This document shows positions 27,500 to 38,310 of a stretch of 64,000 bases of DNA, one piece after another; position 1 is the stretch's first letter; each line of letters opens with the position of its first letter. Made by a program: the position numbers and the translations under genes. The notes under the pieces were generated by a model. That model saw only the letters and a program-made list of their open reading frames with translations, was not told where the DNA came from and ran no database searches. The DNA is from Blasia pusilla (Eukaryota; Marchantiophyta; Marchantiopsida; Blasiales). The stretch is from the NCBI GenBank assembly GCA_050084515.1, contig CM114272.1:46314001-46378000 (forward strand), read 5' to 3'.

Positions 27500-27904
27500 T
27501 CATAGAAATGATGGAAATGCTGCTGCACAGAAAGCGCTGGGACAGGTGAAGGTGCTAGCGGGATTCCTCTTCGACACCAAAAGCTTTCGTCCTCCGAGGC
27601 CGTTAACGGTAGGATTCGAGCCCTGTGCGTGGGCCACGCCCAGAGTGGAGCCTACCACCGGGGGGTAGGCTGCAGGCGCTGAGGGAACGATTCCCGCGCC
27701 ATCATGAGCACGACGTGCTTCGAGATGCTTCTTGACACTTAGGATCTCCACGTTGACGGCAAAGGTAATCGTCACAATCATCAAGCTCACAATGAGGAAG
27801 CCGAGTCCGACGAACAGCAGACTGTGCAGCAAGTTTTGGAAGTACGGACTTGGACACAGCCGTGGATTCCCTGCCGCATCCATTTTTGGGGAGCTTGAAT
27901 CCAT
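27500..27904 (-). CDS. Small single-pass membrane protein, unknown family
   Basis: 134 residues from ATG at 27904. Residues 1-25 are polar (MDSSSPKMDAAGN, then PYFQNLL). About 26-50 form one strong hydrophobic helix (LLFVGLGFLIVSLMIVTITFAV). The rest is basic then Ala/Pro/Gly-rich (VKKHLEARRAHDGAG, then a C-terminal RKLLVSKRN). No retroelement motif is visible and no family is recognised. A TATA-like box lies about 108 bp upstream. The intact frame, the promoter position and host-like composition make this the best candidate for a real host gene in the window. It may be one exon of a longer gene; no intron sites were established. Confidence 0.5.
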   Translation of the reverse strand: MDSSSPKMDAAGNPRLCPSPYFQNLLHSLLFVGLGFLIVSLMIVTITFAVNVEILSVKKHLEARRAHDGAGIVPSAPAAYPPVVGSTLGVAHAQGSNPTVNGLGGRKLLVSKRNPASTFTCPSAFCAAAFPSFL

Positions 27905-28011
27905 GTTTCAAGAGAAGAGGGATGAGTTCAAATAAGCCGACCAGACTCCAGGTTTCTAGTGGAAGTGAGCTGCGATGCGATGTCACAAGATTAGATCGGC
28001 CGAAGCACGTC

Positions 28012-28020
28012 TCTTATAGG
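28012..28020 (-). promoter_or_regulatory. TATA-like box of the membrane-protein gene
   Basis: Minus strand CCTATAAGAG, about 108 bp before the ATG at 27904, leaving a plausible ~75-base leader. Confidence 0.4.
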
Positions 28021-28765
28021 ACTGTATGGCTGGCTACCCCTCCGCTGCAACGGCCCTGTGAGAGCAAACCGTTTATTGCCGAGTTTGGAGAATTGTATAA
28101 TGCGTGTGCTCACATGATCGCGCTTCTGCTGCATAAGAAGTTGGATTTACAAATTCGAAGGAGGTATCCACGTAACCCGAACGGGAAGCAGAGAGATATT
28201 CGAATTGTAAAATAGCGGAGGAAATTTAAGAGGAGACGCGGGGCTCACGTGTGAACCCTCGCATTTATAATTATTTTTTAATTATAAATGAATTTATAAT
28301 TAATTATATGTAATTTTAAATCAATTTTTAAAATGAATAAATTATTAGAAAGGTGAATAATTTTATTAACTCAGATTATCAAGCCTTAAAAGAGAAGAGT
28401 TTATAAAATGAAAAAACATTTTTGTTTCCTCCTTCCCATTATCTATTTTCATCATGCTACTTCCGAGGAATATAACATTCTCCAATCAACTTGTGGCATG
28501 CGTGGAGGTGATCCCATGGATGGCCCACTTTTATCATTGCCCATTTTTGTGCCCTTCGAGCATCAGCCCAAGCATTTCAATCTTCTCTTTTCCCTTCTAG
28601 TATTGTTGATGACATTCACATTATAAATTATATTTTTGAACTGGTTCCTACTTATACCAATTTTGTGGAGCAATTCTCTTTCTTAAACCTTAAAGGCCAA
28701 CCTAGTAAATGACGGGTATGGTCTCCTTCATGCCTTCCCTCAACATTCACCCCACCTACTCCTTA

Positions 28766-29135
28766 TTTTCCCATTTGCATTGAAGGGATTAGGGTTTTTG
28801 GGGTCCCAATTGGTTTCATCGACTATGTCTCAAAGTTCTTGGATGAGGCCCTTTTGAAAGACGTGGAATGGATTCATTTGTTACCTCATCTAGGGGATCC
28901 CCAAGTGGCTTATGGGATTCTCTCTCAATGTTTTCTACGACGTCCTTCCTACCTTCTCCGCACTTGTCCTCCCACTTCAAGGTTCTTACATTAGTTGGCC
29001 CCTTTTGACGCTTCTATCTTGGCAACTTTTTGTCAACTTCTTGGCCCGAATACATTTAAGGGAGAGGATGTTGTCTTGGCTTCACGACAAACTATCTTAT
29101 CTATTTCTTTTGGAGTGGTGGGGCTTTACTACCGC
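28766..29135 (+). pseudogene. Plant LINE reverse-transcriptase C-terminal remnant
   Basis: The frame beginning at 28766 reads IRVFGVPIGFIDYVSKFLDE, then HLLPHLGDPQVAYGILSQC, then RRPSYLLRTCPPTSRFL, one stop, and LAPFDASILATFCQLLGP. This spacing (VLGxPIG, LPxLxDPQ, LRxC, YLLRTxPP) is familiar from the region after the RT palm of plant LINE-like proteins, before the GGLGL block. I rely on pattern memory, with no alignment. The 197-codon frame from 28912 overlaps in another register and is probably a shadow. Confidence 0.45.
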
Positions 29136-29953
29136 TTTAGGGATGGGTGTTGGTAGCACCGATTATGGCTTTAAGGTTTCTCTAAGGAGATACACTTATC
29201 TTGATGGATCATGTCACCCTGTAGAGGAGGGGGACCTCTTATTTCAACAACAAGTGAGATCTATCCGAGCTCTTCTTCCTCTTACTATACAAGCAATTCT
29301 ACCCACTTTCAATCAATTGATTACGGAAGGGCTTGATCGACTTCAAGAGCATATCTCCGAGAATTTGCACCAAATCCACTTTTCTAGCATTCTCTATGAG
29401 GTATCCTTGGATGCTCATCAAGCTCGTTTGTATTCCTGTGCAAGTACAAGAGCGGGGACGTGGCTTATTGCAAATCCTCTTACTCTTCCATTTCATCTTC
29501 CTTGAAGTATATCCTTGACAACTTTGCCATTATGCCTTAGATTTTCCCATCCTTCTTTGTTAGGTGTGCCGAATTGTGTATGTGGAGATCCCATTGATGC
29601 AAAGGGTATCCATATTCTTTGATGTGCATATGATGGAGAACGAACGGCCACACATGATGTCATTAGAGAGGCGGTAGCATTAGTGGCTTGTATTGCAGGG
29701 TACACCATTAGGCAAAAGTAGCTCAATGTCCTACCTTCAACCACACAAGGAACTTGTGGTCGGAGAGTTGATCTTGTGATGTCTTGAGGTGGATTTCGGA
29801 CATAAGGTGATCTGGTGATTGGTGATCCAACATGTTTTGGCTTGGTATGTTGAGCCGTATATACCAAAGGTTGGGCGGCCGAAGCAGCATCAAGAATCAA
29901 GAAGTTAAGTTATGTTGTGAGGCATGCGATTAATGGATTTATTTCTTTTGCAA

Positions 29954-30128
29954 TGTCGTGCGCATACACATCGCTACACAACATACATCGTTGTCACCGA
30001 ATATACACACAAACACGCAAGATCCAATGCTAACTCATGGCATCCAAACAACGAGACAAGAAGTACCAAAATATCTCCAATATAAATCAATCAAATCTCT
30101 CCATCACAACAAGGTCTCACATGGTGTG

Positions 30129-30203
<75 letters not shown>

Positions 30204-30627
30204 CAAACCAAACCCACTCTCCTAGTTCGAGGATTAGGTTACACACACAAGGTAAGGAGGACCATAGCTCCGCTGCCTCAGAGAGAGAATGAGGTCTCAA
30301 CCTCTCTCTCTTGGAGGTGTATCCCCTTCCCTCTTCTAAGCCCTCTCCACGGTAACCTATGGTCGCAGGTCACCTCCTTGGCTCTTGACCTATTGTAGCG
30401 GATCAAGGGCCACTTCCCAAAGTATAAATTCAACTATACCAAAAATGGTAACTTACCATAAATAGTAAGTTCCTCAATACGGCTCCAAATGCGCCTAGAC
30501 GAAGGGAAAACATGCTCTCTCATGTTACCCCTGCCCTCACTAGGTCATCCTCAACCTTCTTAGGCTGTCCTCCAGTATCTCTGAAGGAAATCTACTAGAT
30601 CTCGTCGATCTATCCTAACAAATATGA
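29954..30627 (-). repeat. LTR-like unit, modules B + A (about 674 bp)
   Basis: Module A is 29954-30081 (128 bp, TGTCGTGCGC... on the plus strand); B is 30082-30627 with the CT microsatellite expanded inside it. The TG start of B is mutated (GGTCATATTTG). Same order as at 14438-15207. Confidence 0.65.
30132..30200. repeat. (TC)n microsatellite, about 69 bp
   Basis: Pure TC run inside module B; other copies have only a short CTCTCTC here, so it expanded after insertion. Confidence 0.97.
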
Positions 30628-30631
30628 CCGT

Positions 30632-30740
30632 TGTTGTGCGCATACACATCGCCGTCACCAAACATACACACAAACACGCACGATACCATGCTAACTCATG
30701 GCATCAAAACAACGAGAGGAGAAGTACCAAAATATCTTCA
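30632..30740 (-). repeat. Module A with an 18-bp deletion, after a polypurine tract
   Basis: On the minus strand the PHD element's 3' region ends GAGCTAGGGGGGGCAAT and is followed directly by TGAAGATATTTTGG, the start of A. The polypurine run is at about 30744-30754. This is what the start of a 3' LTR should look like. Confidence 0.6.
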
Positions 30741-30754
30741 ATTGCCCCCCCTAG

Positions 30755-31245
30755 CTCGTTGGTGGTTAGGTCCCTCCAACTCCAGATAGCCATCTATCCC
30801 TACCTATCATGACATACATCTCTCGGATGCTAAGAGCAAAAAGGTCGAGTGCTCATGTGGACCCATTGTTAGTCGTCTTCTTGTCATCCATGTCACGGCA
30901 CCACAAGTTGAAATCTAGGACTACCTACTCTATGTACATGTGGGGCACATCCATCGTCCCTGAGGAACCCTAGTGAGAGATAGCGTCAAACATGCCATAT
31001 GACACCCTTTCGAACATCCATCACAGACTAACATAGTGGCTGCACCACGGGCAGAACCACACAATATACATCGCAAGCATGCAGGAACTAATACTAAGCT
31101 CGGATCAAGTGTACCGTCAGTGTTAGAAAGGTGACATGGCCCACAATTACGCACATATCCTTCCAAACCATACCATCACGTTGCTCCAAGAAGAGAACAC
31201 CAGATGTCAAAAGGTCACGCACTCTCAAGATAGTGCGCCCTACAG
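30755..31245 (-). pseudogene. PHD-finger end of a Ty3/gypsy element with 3' UTR
   Basis: Frame 31166-30930 encodes a complete C4HC3 PHD finger: CLRCILCG, then [16 protein letters not shown], then GRWMCPTC. The upstream frame (to about 31245) carries GVLFLEQRDGMVWKD, matching the plus-strand copy at 16230-16515. 30755-30929 is the 3' untranslated region leading to the polypurine tract. The rest of the polyprotein is absent because another LTR interrupts it at 31246. It is the best preserved PHD in the window. Confidence 0.75.
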
Positions 31246-31833
31246 TCACCGTCACGTCATATTTTGACGTAGGTAGAGTTCTATCACGTCCACGACATAG
31301 AGAGTCAACGGGTTCTTTCAATGTAACTTCGTCTTGAGATGTCGGATGAGGTTAGCAACATGTCTGTTGTGTCGGGAACGTTGTTTATGACGATTTCCCT
31401 ATTTTGGTTTTAGGCTTTCAAGTGACCCATTGGGGTCACCTGAAAGCCTAAAAATCACCAAGTAACCTGTGCACGCAGGTTATTGTTGGTAGGGCTATTT
31501 TTGGGGGAAAAGCCTTTTGGCTCTTCCCAAGGGTATAGGAGTAAGAAAGATGGCTTTCCCAAGCCGTCTTTCTCATGTTGAGCCTTAGAAGCGCCTCTCT
31601 TGCATAGACGTGTGTGGGTATGTACGAGTTAGGGTGCTAGCGTTCCGATTCCCTTATAGTAGAGGATGGATGTGGTTTGATATGCCGATGTAGATTCATG
31701 AGTGGAGTTTTAGGCCGGGTGAGCCATTTTTACTACTCTTGATTTTACATGAGAAAGACACGAGGGGCCAGGAAATTCGTGGTTTGCAGGTAGGCAAGCG
31801 AGTTTCCTCGATGGGGAGCTCCTAGAGACAAAT
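31246..31833 (+). repeat. Truncated LTR of family C, inserted in the PHD element
   Basis: Starts GTCACGTCATATTTTGACG (first base of the TG mutated) and aligns with the complete copy 54576-55285 up to about 31833, where homology ends. It interrupts the PHD element coding region just upstream of its GGCGCACTATC block. Confidence 0.7.
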
Positions 31834-33798
31834 GTGTGGCGTTTGTTTGTTTTTTTTCTATTCATAAGATTGTGCAGGGAAGCGCTATCCATTTTGCTCA
31901 GATTTTGCTATTGCAGGTTGATGTGGGACAATAGCGAGTGTAGCGTAGGGTGTGGCGGCGGGTGGTGGCGAGTGTGTTGTCGACAAGTGAGTGGCCAATA
32001 TGGGAAAGGAGAAGAAGTTCAACCTTTTAGGTCTTACAGCCGCCGGGGATCTATCAAGTAAATGGCGGCTTGGCTAGGGTCAAGGCATGAGGTTACCGAT
32101 TAGGTCACTTTGAAGTTAGATTGAATGGTCATAGAGCAATCGCGTTGATAGAGTAAGGGTGTGTGAGAACAAGTGGCAGAAGCTACAGCTGACGTGATGA
32201 TTAGGTGGAAGAACGAAGTCAATTGACGTGACGATTAGGTGGAAGAACGAAGTCAGCTGGTGCTGACGAACGGAGGCAATGGGCGCAGAGCCGCTGCCAA
32301 CGCGGAGTTAGATAGCAGCGGCTGTGATGTAGCCAGGGGCACACCTAGTAGACAAATTAAGGGCCAGGAGGAAAGTAGAATGTGAAGGAGGAGTCCGCAA
32401 GGGAGAGACCTTGCATAGGGCGCCGTGCCCAAGCGAGTAGAGACGCTTAGGTGCGGAGGGTTCGCCAGGGTCGCCGGTAAGAGTGGCGCCGGGGCCTCAC
32501 AATAGAGAGAGAATACATAGCATTTATTGCTCCCTTTATTGCCTTGCGCATTAAAGGTTGCCGGATTATCAATTGGAGTGGACGTGGAAACAAGAGACTT
32601 GTTTATAAATAAAAACTAAACCACAATCGAGACGTGGTGGACATTAGGAAAAATTGGTTAGCTCGGATCGTTCACATTCGATCGCACAACCAACGTCAGA
32701 ATGCATTCCATAAGCTTTTTATGGAAAAAAATCTTCCACACTCTCGACACTTACCTCCACGTACGCAACCATCTGAATTGCAATAAATACTGTCGGTTAT
32801 AAGTCTATCAAGAGCCGGCGTTGGGGCTAGGAGGTGCATAGGGCACCGTGCACAAGTACAAGGGAGGAAGGCAGCTCAGATGGAGTCACACAGGGTTGGT
32901 TGGCAGGAGCGGCACGAGTCGGGAAGAAGGATGGAGGGAGTGGGACCAGGTCCATAGCGAGTCGTGCCTATGGGGGATCATTATGGCTCCAAGGTTATAG
33001 AAGCTGCATAGGGAATGGAGTAAAGATCCCCAAGGATATAGGGGGCATGGGGATGCGAGCGTCCCCTTTGAAGTAAGGAGAAGGTCAGGGTTGCGTGCAA
33101 GAAGGAGGGGAGAGGAGCGATTACGGCTCATAGAAAGCGGGAGGTAGGAGCAGGGTCCGGGGAGTTTTTTCGTGACAACCGGTATATTTCCGGTCTCTAC
33201 AAAATCGAGCGGAAATTTTTGAAGTTTTTGTCATTCCATGCGGCTAAACAGATACGAATACAAAAGACACCCTCCCTGAACTTTTGGTTTTTGGCCGATA
33301 AGTGACGAACTGAATCGGAAATTCTCAATTTCTAGCGGCCAGCTCAACATGTAACCCCGGTTCTTCCCGAACATTGGGTAGGAGGAAGGGAGGCCCGCAT
33401 AGGGATGGGAGCAGGCTTCCCAGGCCCGTGGGTGTAGGGTGCACTAAGGGAGTGAAAACAAGGTCCGGATGCATAGGGCAACGAACTTGCCCAGGAGTAA
33501 ATGCGGGAGAGAGGAGGGTCTGGTGAAGGAAGGAGCGAGGATGTGAGCGTTGGAGCGAATGTAGATGTAGTAGTATTGGCTACGCCGTTGAGGGATTACC
33601 ATGGTAGTTTAGCAGTTACATGGTCATACTTGTACGTGGCCATGATATGAAATGGTAGCACGAGGTTTTCATGGAAGGAGAAACTGCATGTGCAACTTAG
33701 AGTCTTGCCCCGCTATACCCCAATCCCACATAGGGAAGAAACAGCCCTCAACTGGTCCAACAAGACAGCATCAGAGCAGCAATCCCTGGTGCTCAGAG
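31834..33798. other. Anonymous GC-richer DNA with a dispersed short repeat
   Basis: A degenerate motif GCATAGGGCxxCGTGCxCAAG recurs (near 32412, 32838, 33396, 33470). A 37-bp direct repeat (GACGTGAxGATTAGGTGGAAGAACGAAGTCA) lies at about 32190-32262. No gene is supported. Confidence 0.45.
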
Positions 33799-34920
33799 CT
33801 ACACCGGAGAATCCCTGGTGCTTGTCCGACCTCCCCGTCCCTTGGCACCAGGGATTCTTGGTATTGAACCCCCTGGTCTAGCCCTGATATCAGCATGTAG
33901 AGCTCCTTTTTGAATAGCATAAAGACACTCTATGTCCCTGAGCTCTAGCTCCTGAGAGTTCAGCTCCGTCTCTTGGATCATCCTCCATTCAGCTTGACAA
34001 TCATGAGAGAAATGACCCTCCTTCTTGCATCGGGTGCACCAAATATTAGTGCGGGTCATAGGGACTGCCTTGCGGTTCTTCTTGATATCACCATCTGCAC
34101 CTTCACCTCCTCTATGGCTGCCCTTAAGGTCTGCATTTCATCCTTCACAACCTTGGTGAGTTGTGATGGATGTGTCTCTCTACTTCTCTTCTCTGTCCTC
34201 CACTGAGTACTCATCACTATCATCGAGTCCTCAAACTTGACCTTCTTCTTGACTTCTTCTCGCCAAATGCCTTTGATAGTAGGGTGACTTCTCATATCTC
34301 TTGGCCACCTCAACAAAGAAATGCTAATGTTTGAGGATCCGCCTTCCTCACTTCAAAATCCAACAACTCTGGTAGACCAGAAATAAACCACTCCAATTGA
34401 AGGTTTCTGGTGGTACTATGGACAACTTCCCTATCAGCTGTTGGACATCTTTGGGTGTAGCTCCTTAGTGTGTCACTTGCCTTCATCTTGATAGAATTCA
34501 GTCGTGACATCACCCTTGAATCTGCCCCGATCTCCTAAACTCTTGCTCAAATGTCGACTTCAGCCTTGGCCAATCAGCTTCTGTCCATCCTCCAAGGCAT
34601 TGTACCAACGCAAGGCTTCTCCATCAATCAGCCCACGAAACAACCTCTTGGTTGTGTCTTCATCCCCTTCATCATTGGTTGCCAAAGTTGCTAGGTATTG
34701 TTCCATCCAGGTCATCCACATCTTGACCACCATCCCCTCGAAATTTGGTGTACTTGATTCGAAATGAGGGAGGCATCTTGATTGAGGTAGCTTGAGCAGA
34801 ACCAATTGAATCGAGCCGGGCTGTTCTAGCAAAAGTCTTGAACTTGACTCCCCACAAAAGAGTCTCCTATGGAAGCTCTTTCTCTCTCTTCTTGGTGATC
34901 ATGGCGAGCCTTCCGTGCAC
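33799..34920 (-). pseudogene. Ty3/gypsy gag, second family
   Basis: From about 34850 down, in three shifted frames: PPSFRIKYTKFxGDGGQDV, then VDDWMEQYLATLATNDEGDE-type, then RLFRGLIDGEALRWYNAL (capsid), then RSYTQRCPTADREV and WFISGLPELLDFEVRK (the ISGL block), then a basic region and a CCHC zinc knuckle CTRCKKEGHFSHDC (about 34045-34004). Frameshifts near 34560, 34320 and 34060 disable it. The order is correct for a minus-strand element whose primer site is at 34984. Confidence 0.75.
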
Positions 34921-34983
34921 TCCTTGCTGAATGTCTTTGATGCCGCTCACTCATAAGTCTCCTTCACTTTTGGTCTGGACTCC

Positions 34984-35007
34984 CAGCTCCCGGCAGCGGC
35001 GCCAAAA
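34984..35007 (-). other. Asp-tRNA-type primer binding site
   Basis: Minus strand TTTTGGCGCCGCTGCCGGGAG. It closely matches TGGCGCCGTTGCCGGGGA, the tRNA-Asp-type site used by many plant Tat/Athila-like elements. It lies about 9 bases inside TGTGAGACA, a likely LTR end. Confidence 0.75.
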
Positions 35008-35016
35008 TGTCTCACA

Positions 35017-35602
35017 GGTAATACATGGCCAAGACACAACCCAGGTGAAAATGTTGCTAGTTCCACCGGGTTCGGTCCCATGTAAGAGCTTAGGGCGATC
35101 GAGGAAGATCAAGATCTACAAGATGTACTCCTTAACTACTATAAACCCCACCTCTTTACCTTAAGAGGCTGGAGGAACTCTCTCCACTTCAGTATCACAA
35201 TCCTATCCTCACCCTACTAACCAAAACTCCTTCCTTCCTCTCGAGTGCTTTGAGTGGAGTGGCAAAGTGGGACCCAACAAGCACACTCTACTTAGAATTC
35301 ACAAATCAAGGATGACCAGGGCAGCATAAGGTCCTCCAATGTGCTGCCTTGGACTAGTTGAATGTACCAAGGCATCCTCTAAAGTACACCCAACTCCTAA
35401 CCGATCAGGTAGTGCAATCACCTTCTTCTTCTCCTCGTACCTTGCTGATCCGCTGTTCTCCCTTCTCGTTCAAGTAGTAGGGGACTTAACATGCTAAGCC
35501 CATGGTCTTCTACCTATAGGGGAGCTCAAGCATGACCCTCTCTCTCTCTCTCCACTCACTAACTCTTATCACTTACCAGACCTGGAAGTCCAGGTTGTCA
35601 CA
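35017..35602 (-). repeat. Putative LTR of the second gypsy family
   Basis: The 3' edge (minus) TGTGAGACA is set by the primer site. The 5' edge TGTGACAACC at 35602 is a guess from the typical start; no second copy is present to confirm it. CA/TG ends are consistent. Confidence 0.4.
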
Positions 35603-36344
35603 CCCTGGAAGTAATCATGTGATTGGTGTCAAAGGCCAAGCTTAGGTGGGCAGAACAACAAGCTTTCCAAGCACACCTTGGTGGAGCACAATCTTGGAAC
35701 CCAAGCTTGCCTCCCCTCTACTTGTACAGCCTCTTGTCCTCTCCCTGCACTTTTGAATGATTAGTTGAATCATCTCCAAGAATCTCCCTTCATCAAGCCC
35801 TCCCCCAACTCATCACTCAATCATGCACATACTCGAGGATCTGAGGGCAATGGTGTGAACTCATTTCACAGGGCTACCTCCTGTGTATCACAAAATCATA
35901 GAGAACATGAGAGACCTTCTTCTTCTCAACCCCCTTCAAGCATACTACACACTACCTAGACCTGGGAGCACATAACTCTGCTGGTTAGCTTGGCTCAAGA
36001 GATCGAGTGTCTACTAGCCAACAGCATGTCTATGCCCGCCTTCAAGCAAACCCACCAGAGTATTTATAAGTGAAGTTGAGAGCCCTCTTCTTCCTTGGGC
36101 TTCTCTGGTACTCTGGGTTCCTACCTTCCTACAAATCTACCTCCCCCTAAGCATCTACTCCAAGGCATCTACTGCCTGAAATTTCGACCTCATCTACTTC
36201 TGAACCTGTTCTAACTAGCATTTCCCAAGCTTGCTTCTTCTCAAGCTGGTTCGAGCTTCCCTTGGATGCCCCTCACCTGATCTCACCTGATCTCCCTATT
36301 GCTCCTCACCTCCTCATTACTTCCCTGCTGCTCCTCACCTGATC
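35603..36344. other. Possible 3' LTR or leader sequence with a short tandem repeat
   Basis: 36270-36372 carries three copies of TGCTCCTCACCTGATCTCACC-like sequence. On the minus strand this is purine-rich (GGTGAGGAGCAGCAGGGAG). The stretch lies between integrase and LTR. No gene. Confidence 0.35.
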
Positions 36345-36860
36345 TCACCTGATCTCCCTGCTGCTCCTCACCTGATAAGGCCTAAGCAGTCGAATGTGTA
36401 GCTTTCCTGGAAACTTTTGGGGTCGATTATCATACATCAGCACCATGTCCCCCTCCTTCACTAGATCATGCTGTATTCGATTATCAAACTTCATCTTCCT
36501 TTGTTGCTGAACGGCCTTGGTCTTCTCTAATGCTGCCTTTCTCTCCTCCTCTAGGGCATCAATCATATCCAACCTGCTATCTATGCCACCTTCAGGTTGG
36601 AAGTGCCCTTCTAGAGTATGATCAGTCTTCAACTCCAACTCTACTACCGAGAGAGGGTTCTGCCCATACACCAAGAAGTAGGGACTTTTCCCTATGGTGC
36701 TCTTCTCAGCTGTGTTGTAAGCATGGACAGCTGAAGCTAATTTCCTATCCCAATCTGATGTGTGAGCTGCCACCATCTTGGTCCGAATGGCACCAATAAT
36801 CCTATTTAAATTGCAGATTGTTGTTCTAGCTCCTTCTACTCACCTAACTAGAGTCCCAAA
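36345..36860 (-). pseudogene. Ty3/gypsy integrase C-terminal part
   Basis: Open from about 36776: TSDWDRKLASAVHAYNTAEK and GKSPYFLVYGQNP (end of the catalytic core), then a long helix EEERKAALEKTKAVQQQRK and the GDMVLMYDNR...FPGKLHIR module of the integrase C-terminal domain. Upstream to 36860 NLNRIIGAIRTK continues the core. The rest of the core is missing. It resembles the integrase at 41592-42653 but belongs to another family. Confidence 0.75.
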
Positions 36861-36904
36861 AGTATCTAACACACATGGGAGCCACTCATGAAGGGGCGCA
36901 CAGG

Positions 36905-38258
36905 AAACGCCAGAAGTTCAAATCACGGACGTCGAGGTCATGAGGACCGCCAGCGTGGAGATGGTGGACATTGCCGAAGAAGCCGGAGAGCGGTCATTCT
37001 CGTCTCCAAGCCCAGCGGAAGACATTGACCTCTATCGGATCAACGAGTTCCCATTCGATTTGCCAGCTTCTGTCTCAGACAAGTTGGCTGGTCAAGAAAC
37101 CGACCCAATTTTTGAGCGGGTAAGAGAGGATCTGGGTTTTTGAATTATGTGAATTGCAATTCATTGGGAATTCAGTGTAGCTTATTGATCTTGTCCCGGT
37201 TCTGACAGGTGGTAAAGCAAATGGCACTCATGGAGGTCCACAACGCCCCGAGGATTCCACTCTGCCGATTGCGGACAATGGAATACGTCCGCGAAATTCA
37301 GTCCGACGAGGACATCGCGAAGCTTAAACAATCGGCGGCAACAACATCCTACGTCGACAACTTTCCTTTCTTCTATGTTCAGCCTTACAACGAGCATGGA
37401 ACCCAAGCCCTGGTTACGGAGGAGGACTTGGATAAGCTCGACACATTCTGGAGGATGAGAGACCAGGATTTCAGAAGGTAAGTAGAGGGCACGGAATTCA
37501 GTTGGATGAGGAATCTGTATTTCTTCATCTGGGATGGAAATCACATGATCATGGCGTGGACCAAGTTTGCAGAGGAGTGGCCCAACTCCTTGGAGGCACA
37601 TTTTTGCGTGAAGGCAGTGTCCTTCATCCATTCCCTCATCACATGGCGACGGTGGAGATGGCAATGCATGCAATGAACACGTAAGTATCTTCTTGCTGCA
37701 AACCGTCGGACTCCGACAAGTTGTTTGGGTCGGCACTGTTGATGGGATGCTTTTGGCCAAACGCAACTCGTCGGACTCCGACGAGTTGCTCGATTGATGA
37801 ATGGGTTAGGTTTTTTTTTGCCGAAAGCAACTCGTCGGACTCCGATGAGTTGCTCGACTCGACGCTTTTTCAGGATGTTTTTTGAAGAATGCAACTCGTC
37901 GGATTCCGACGAGTTGTTCGATTGACCAAAGATTTAATAAGTTTTTGACCCAAAGCAAACCGTCGGAGTCCGACGGGTTGCTTGACTCGCCGCCTTTGAG
38001 GATGCTTTTTGAAGAATGCAACTCGTCCGACTCCGACGAGTTGTTCGACTTACCGTAGGTTTAGTATGTTTTTTGCCCAAAGCAACCCGTCGAAGTCCGA
38101 CGGGTTGCTTGACTCAAAACTATTTTTTGGCCCAAAACAACTCGTCGGAGTCCGACGGGTTCCATTCGGAAGTTGGTTGTAATGTACAAGTGTTTCTAAT
38201 TTACAGTCGTTTGTAGAGTTCGACCCCCAAGAGGATCATTGTTGGATGAAAAGAGAGG
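36905..38258 (+). pseudogene. Methyltransferase-like mobile gene, left copy, 5' part
   Basis: Exons by comparison with the right copy (from 63363): 36905-37119, intron 37120-37208 (GTAAGAG...TGACAG), 37209-37680, intron 37681-38206 (GTAAGTAT...TTTACAG), 38207-38258, then a donor GTAAAG. The frame passes both junctions (ERVVKQMALME; TLVCRVRPPRGSLLDEKRG) and continues at 46502. The protein reads VMRTASVEMVDIAEEAGERS, DIDLYRINEFPFDLP, MEYVREIQSDEDIAKLK, then FSWMRNLYFFIWDG. CAA is changed to TAA at 37479 (right copy keeps Gln) and there is a TGA near 37671. The 5' coiled-coil exon is cut off at 36905. Function unknown for this part. Confidence 0.65.
37698..38162. repeat. Eight-unit palindrome array in an intron (64-bp period)
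   Basis: 27-bp palindromes start at 37698, 37763, 37827, 37891, 37955, 38018, 38082 and 38136; steps are 65, 64, 64, 64, 63, 64 and 54. Typical unit GCAACTCGTCGGACTCCGACGAGTTGC; arms vary in a compensated way (CTC/GAG, CCC/GGG). Linkers are also related (TTTTTTG-CC-AAA before each unit). The array lies inside intron 37681-38206. Confidence 0.95.
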
Positions 38259-38310
38259 GTAAAGTGATTATTATGTTGTAAAAGTAGTGTGGTTGATTAT
38301 GTAATTCAAA

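Noticed and set aside
28912-29505. 197-codon hydrophobic ORF
   Set aside because: It overlaps the LINE remnant in another register; the recognisable residues are in the frame starting at 28766.
37502-37684. Separate 60-codon ORF ending MAMHAMNT
   Set aside because: Another register of the exon; intron phases at 37680/38207 and 38258/46502 support the frame that reads WRRWRWQCMQ.
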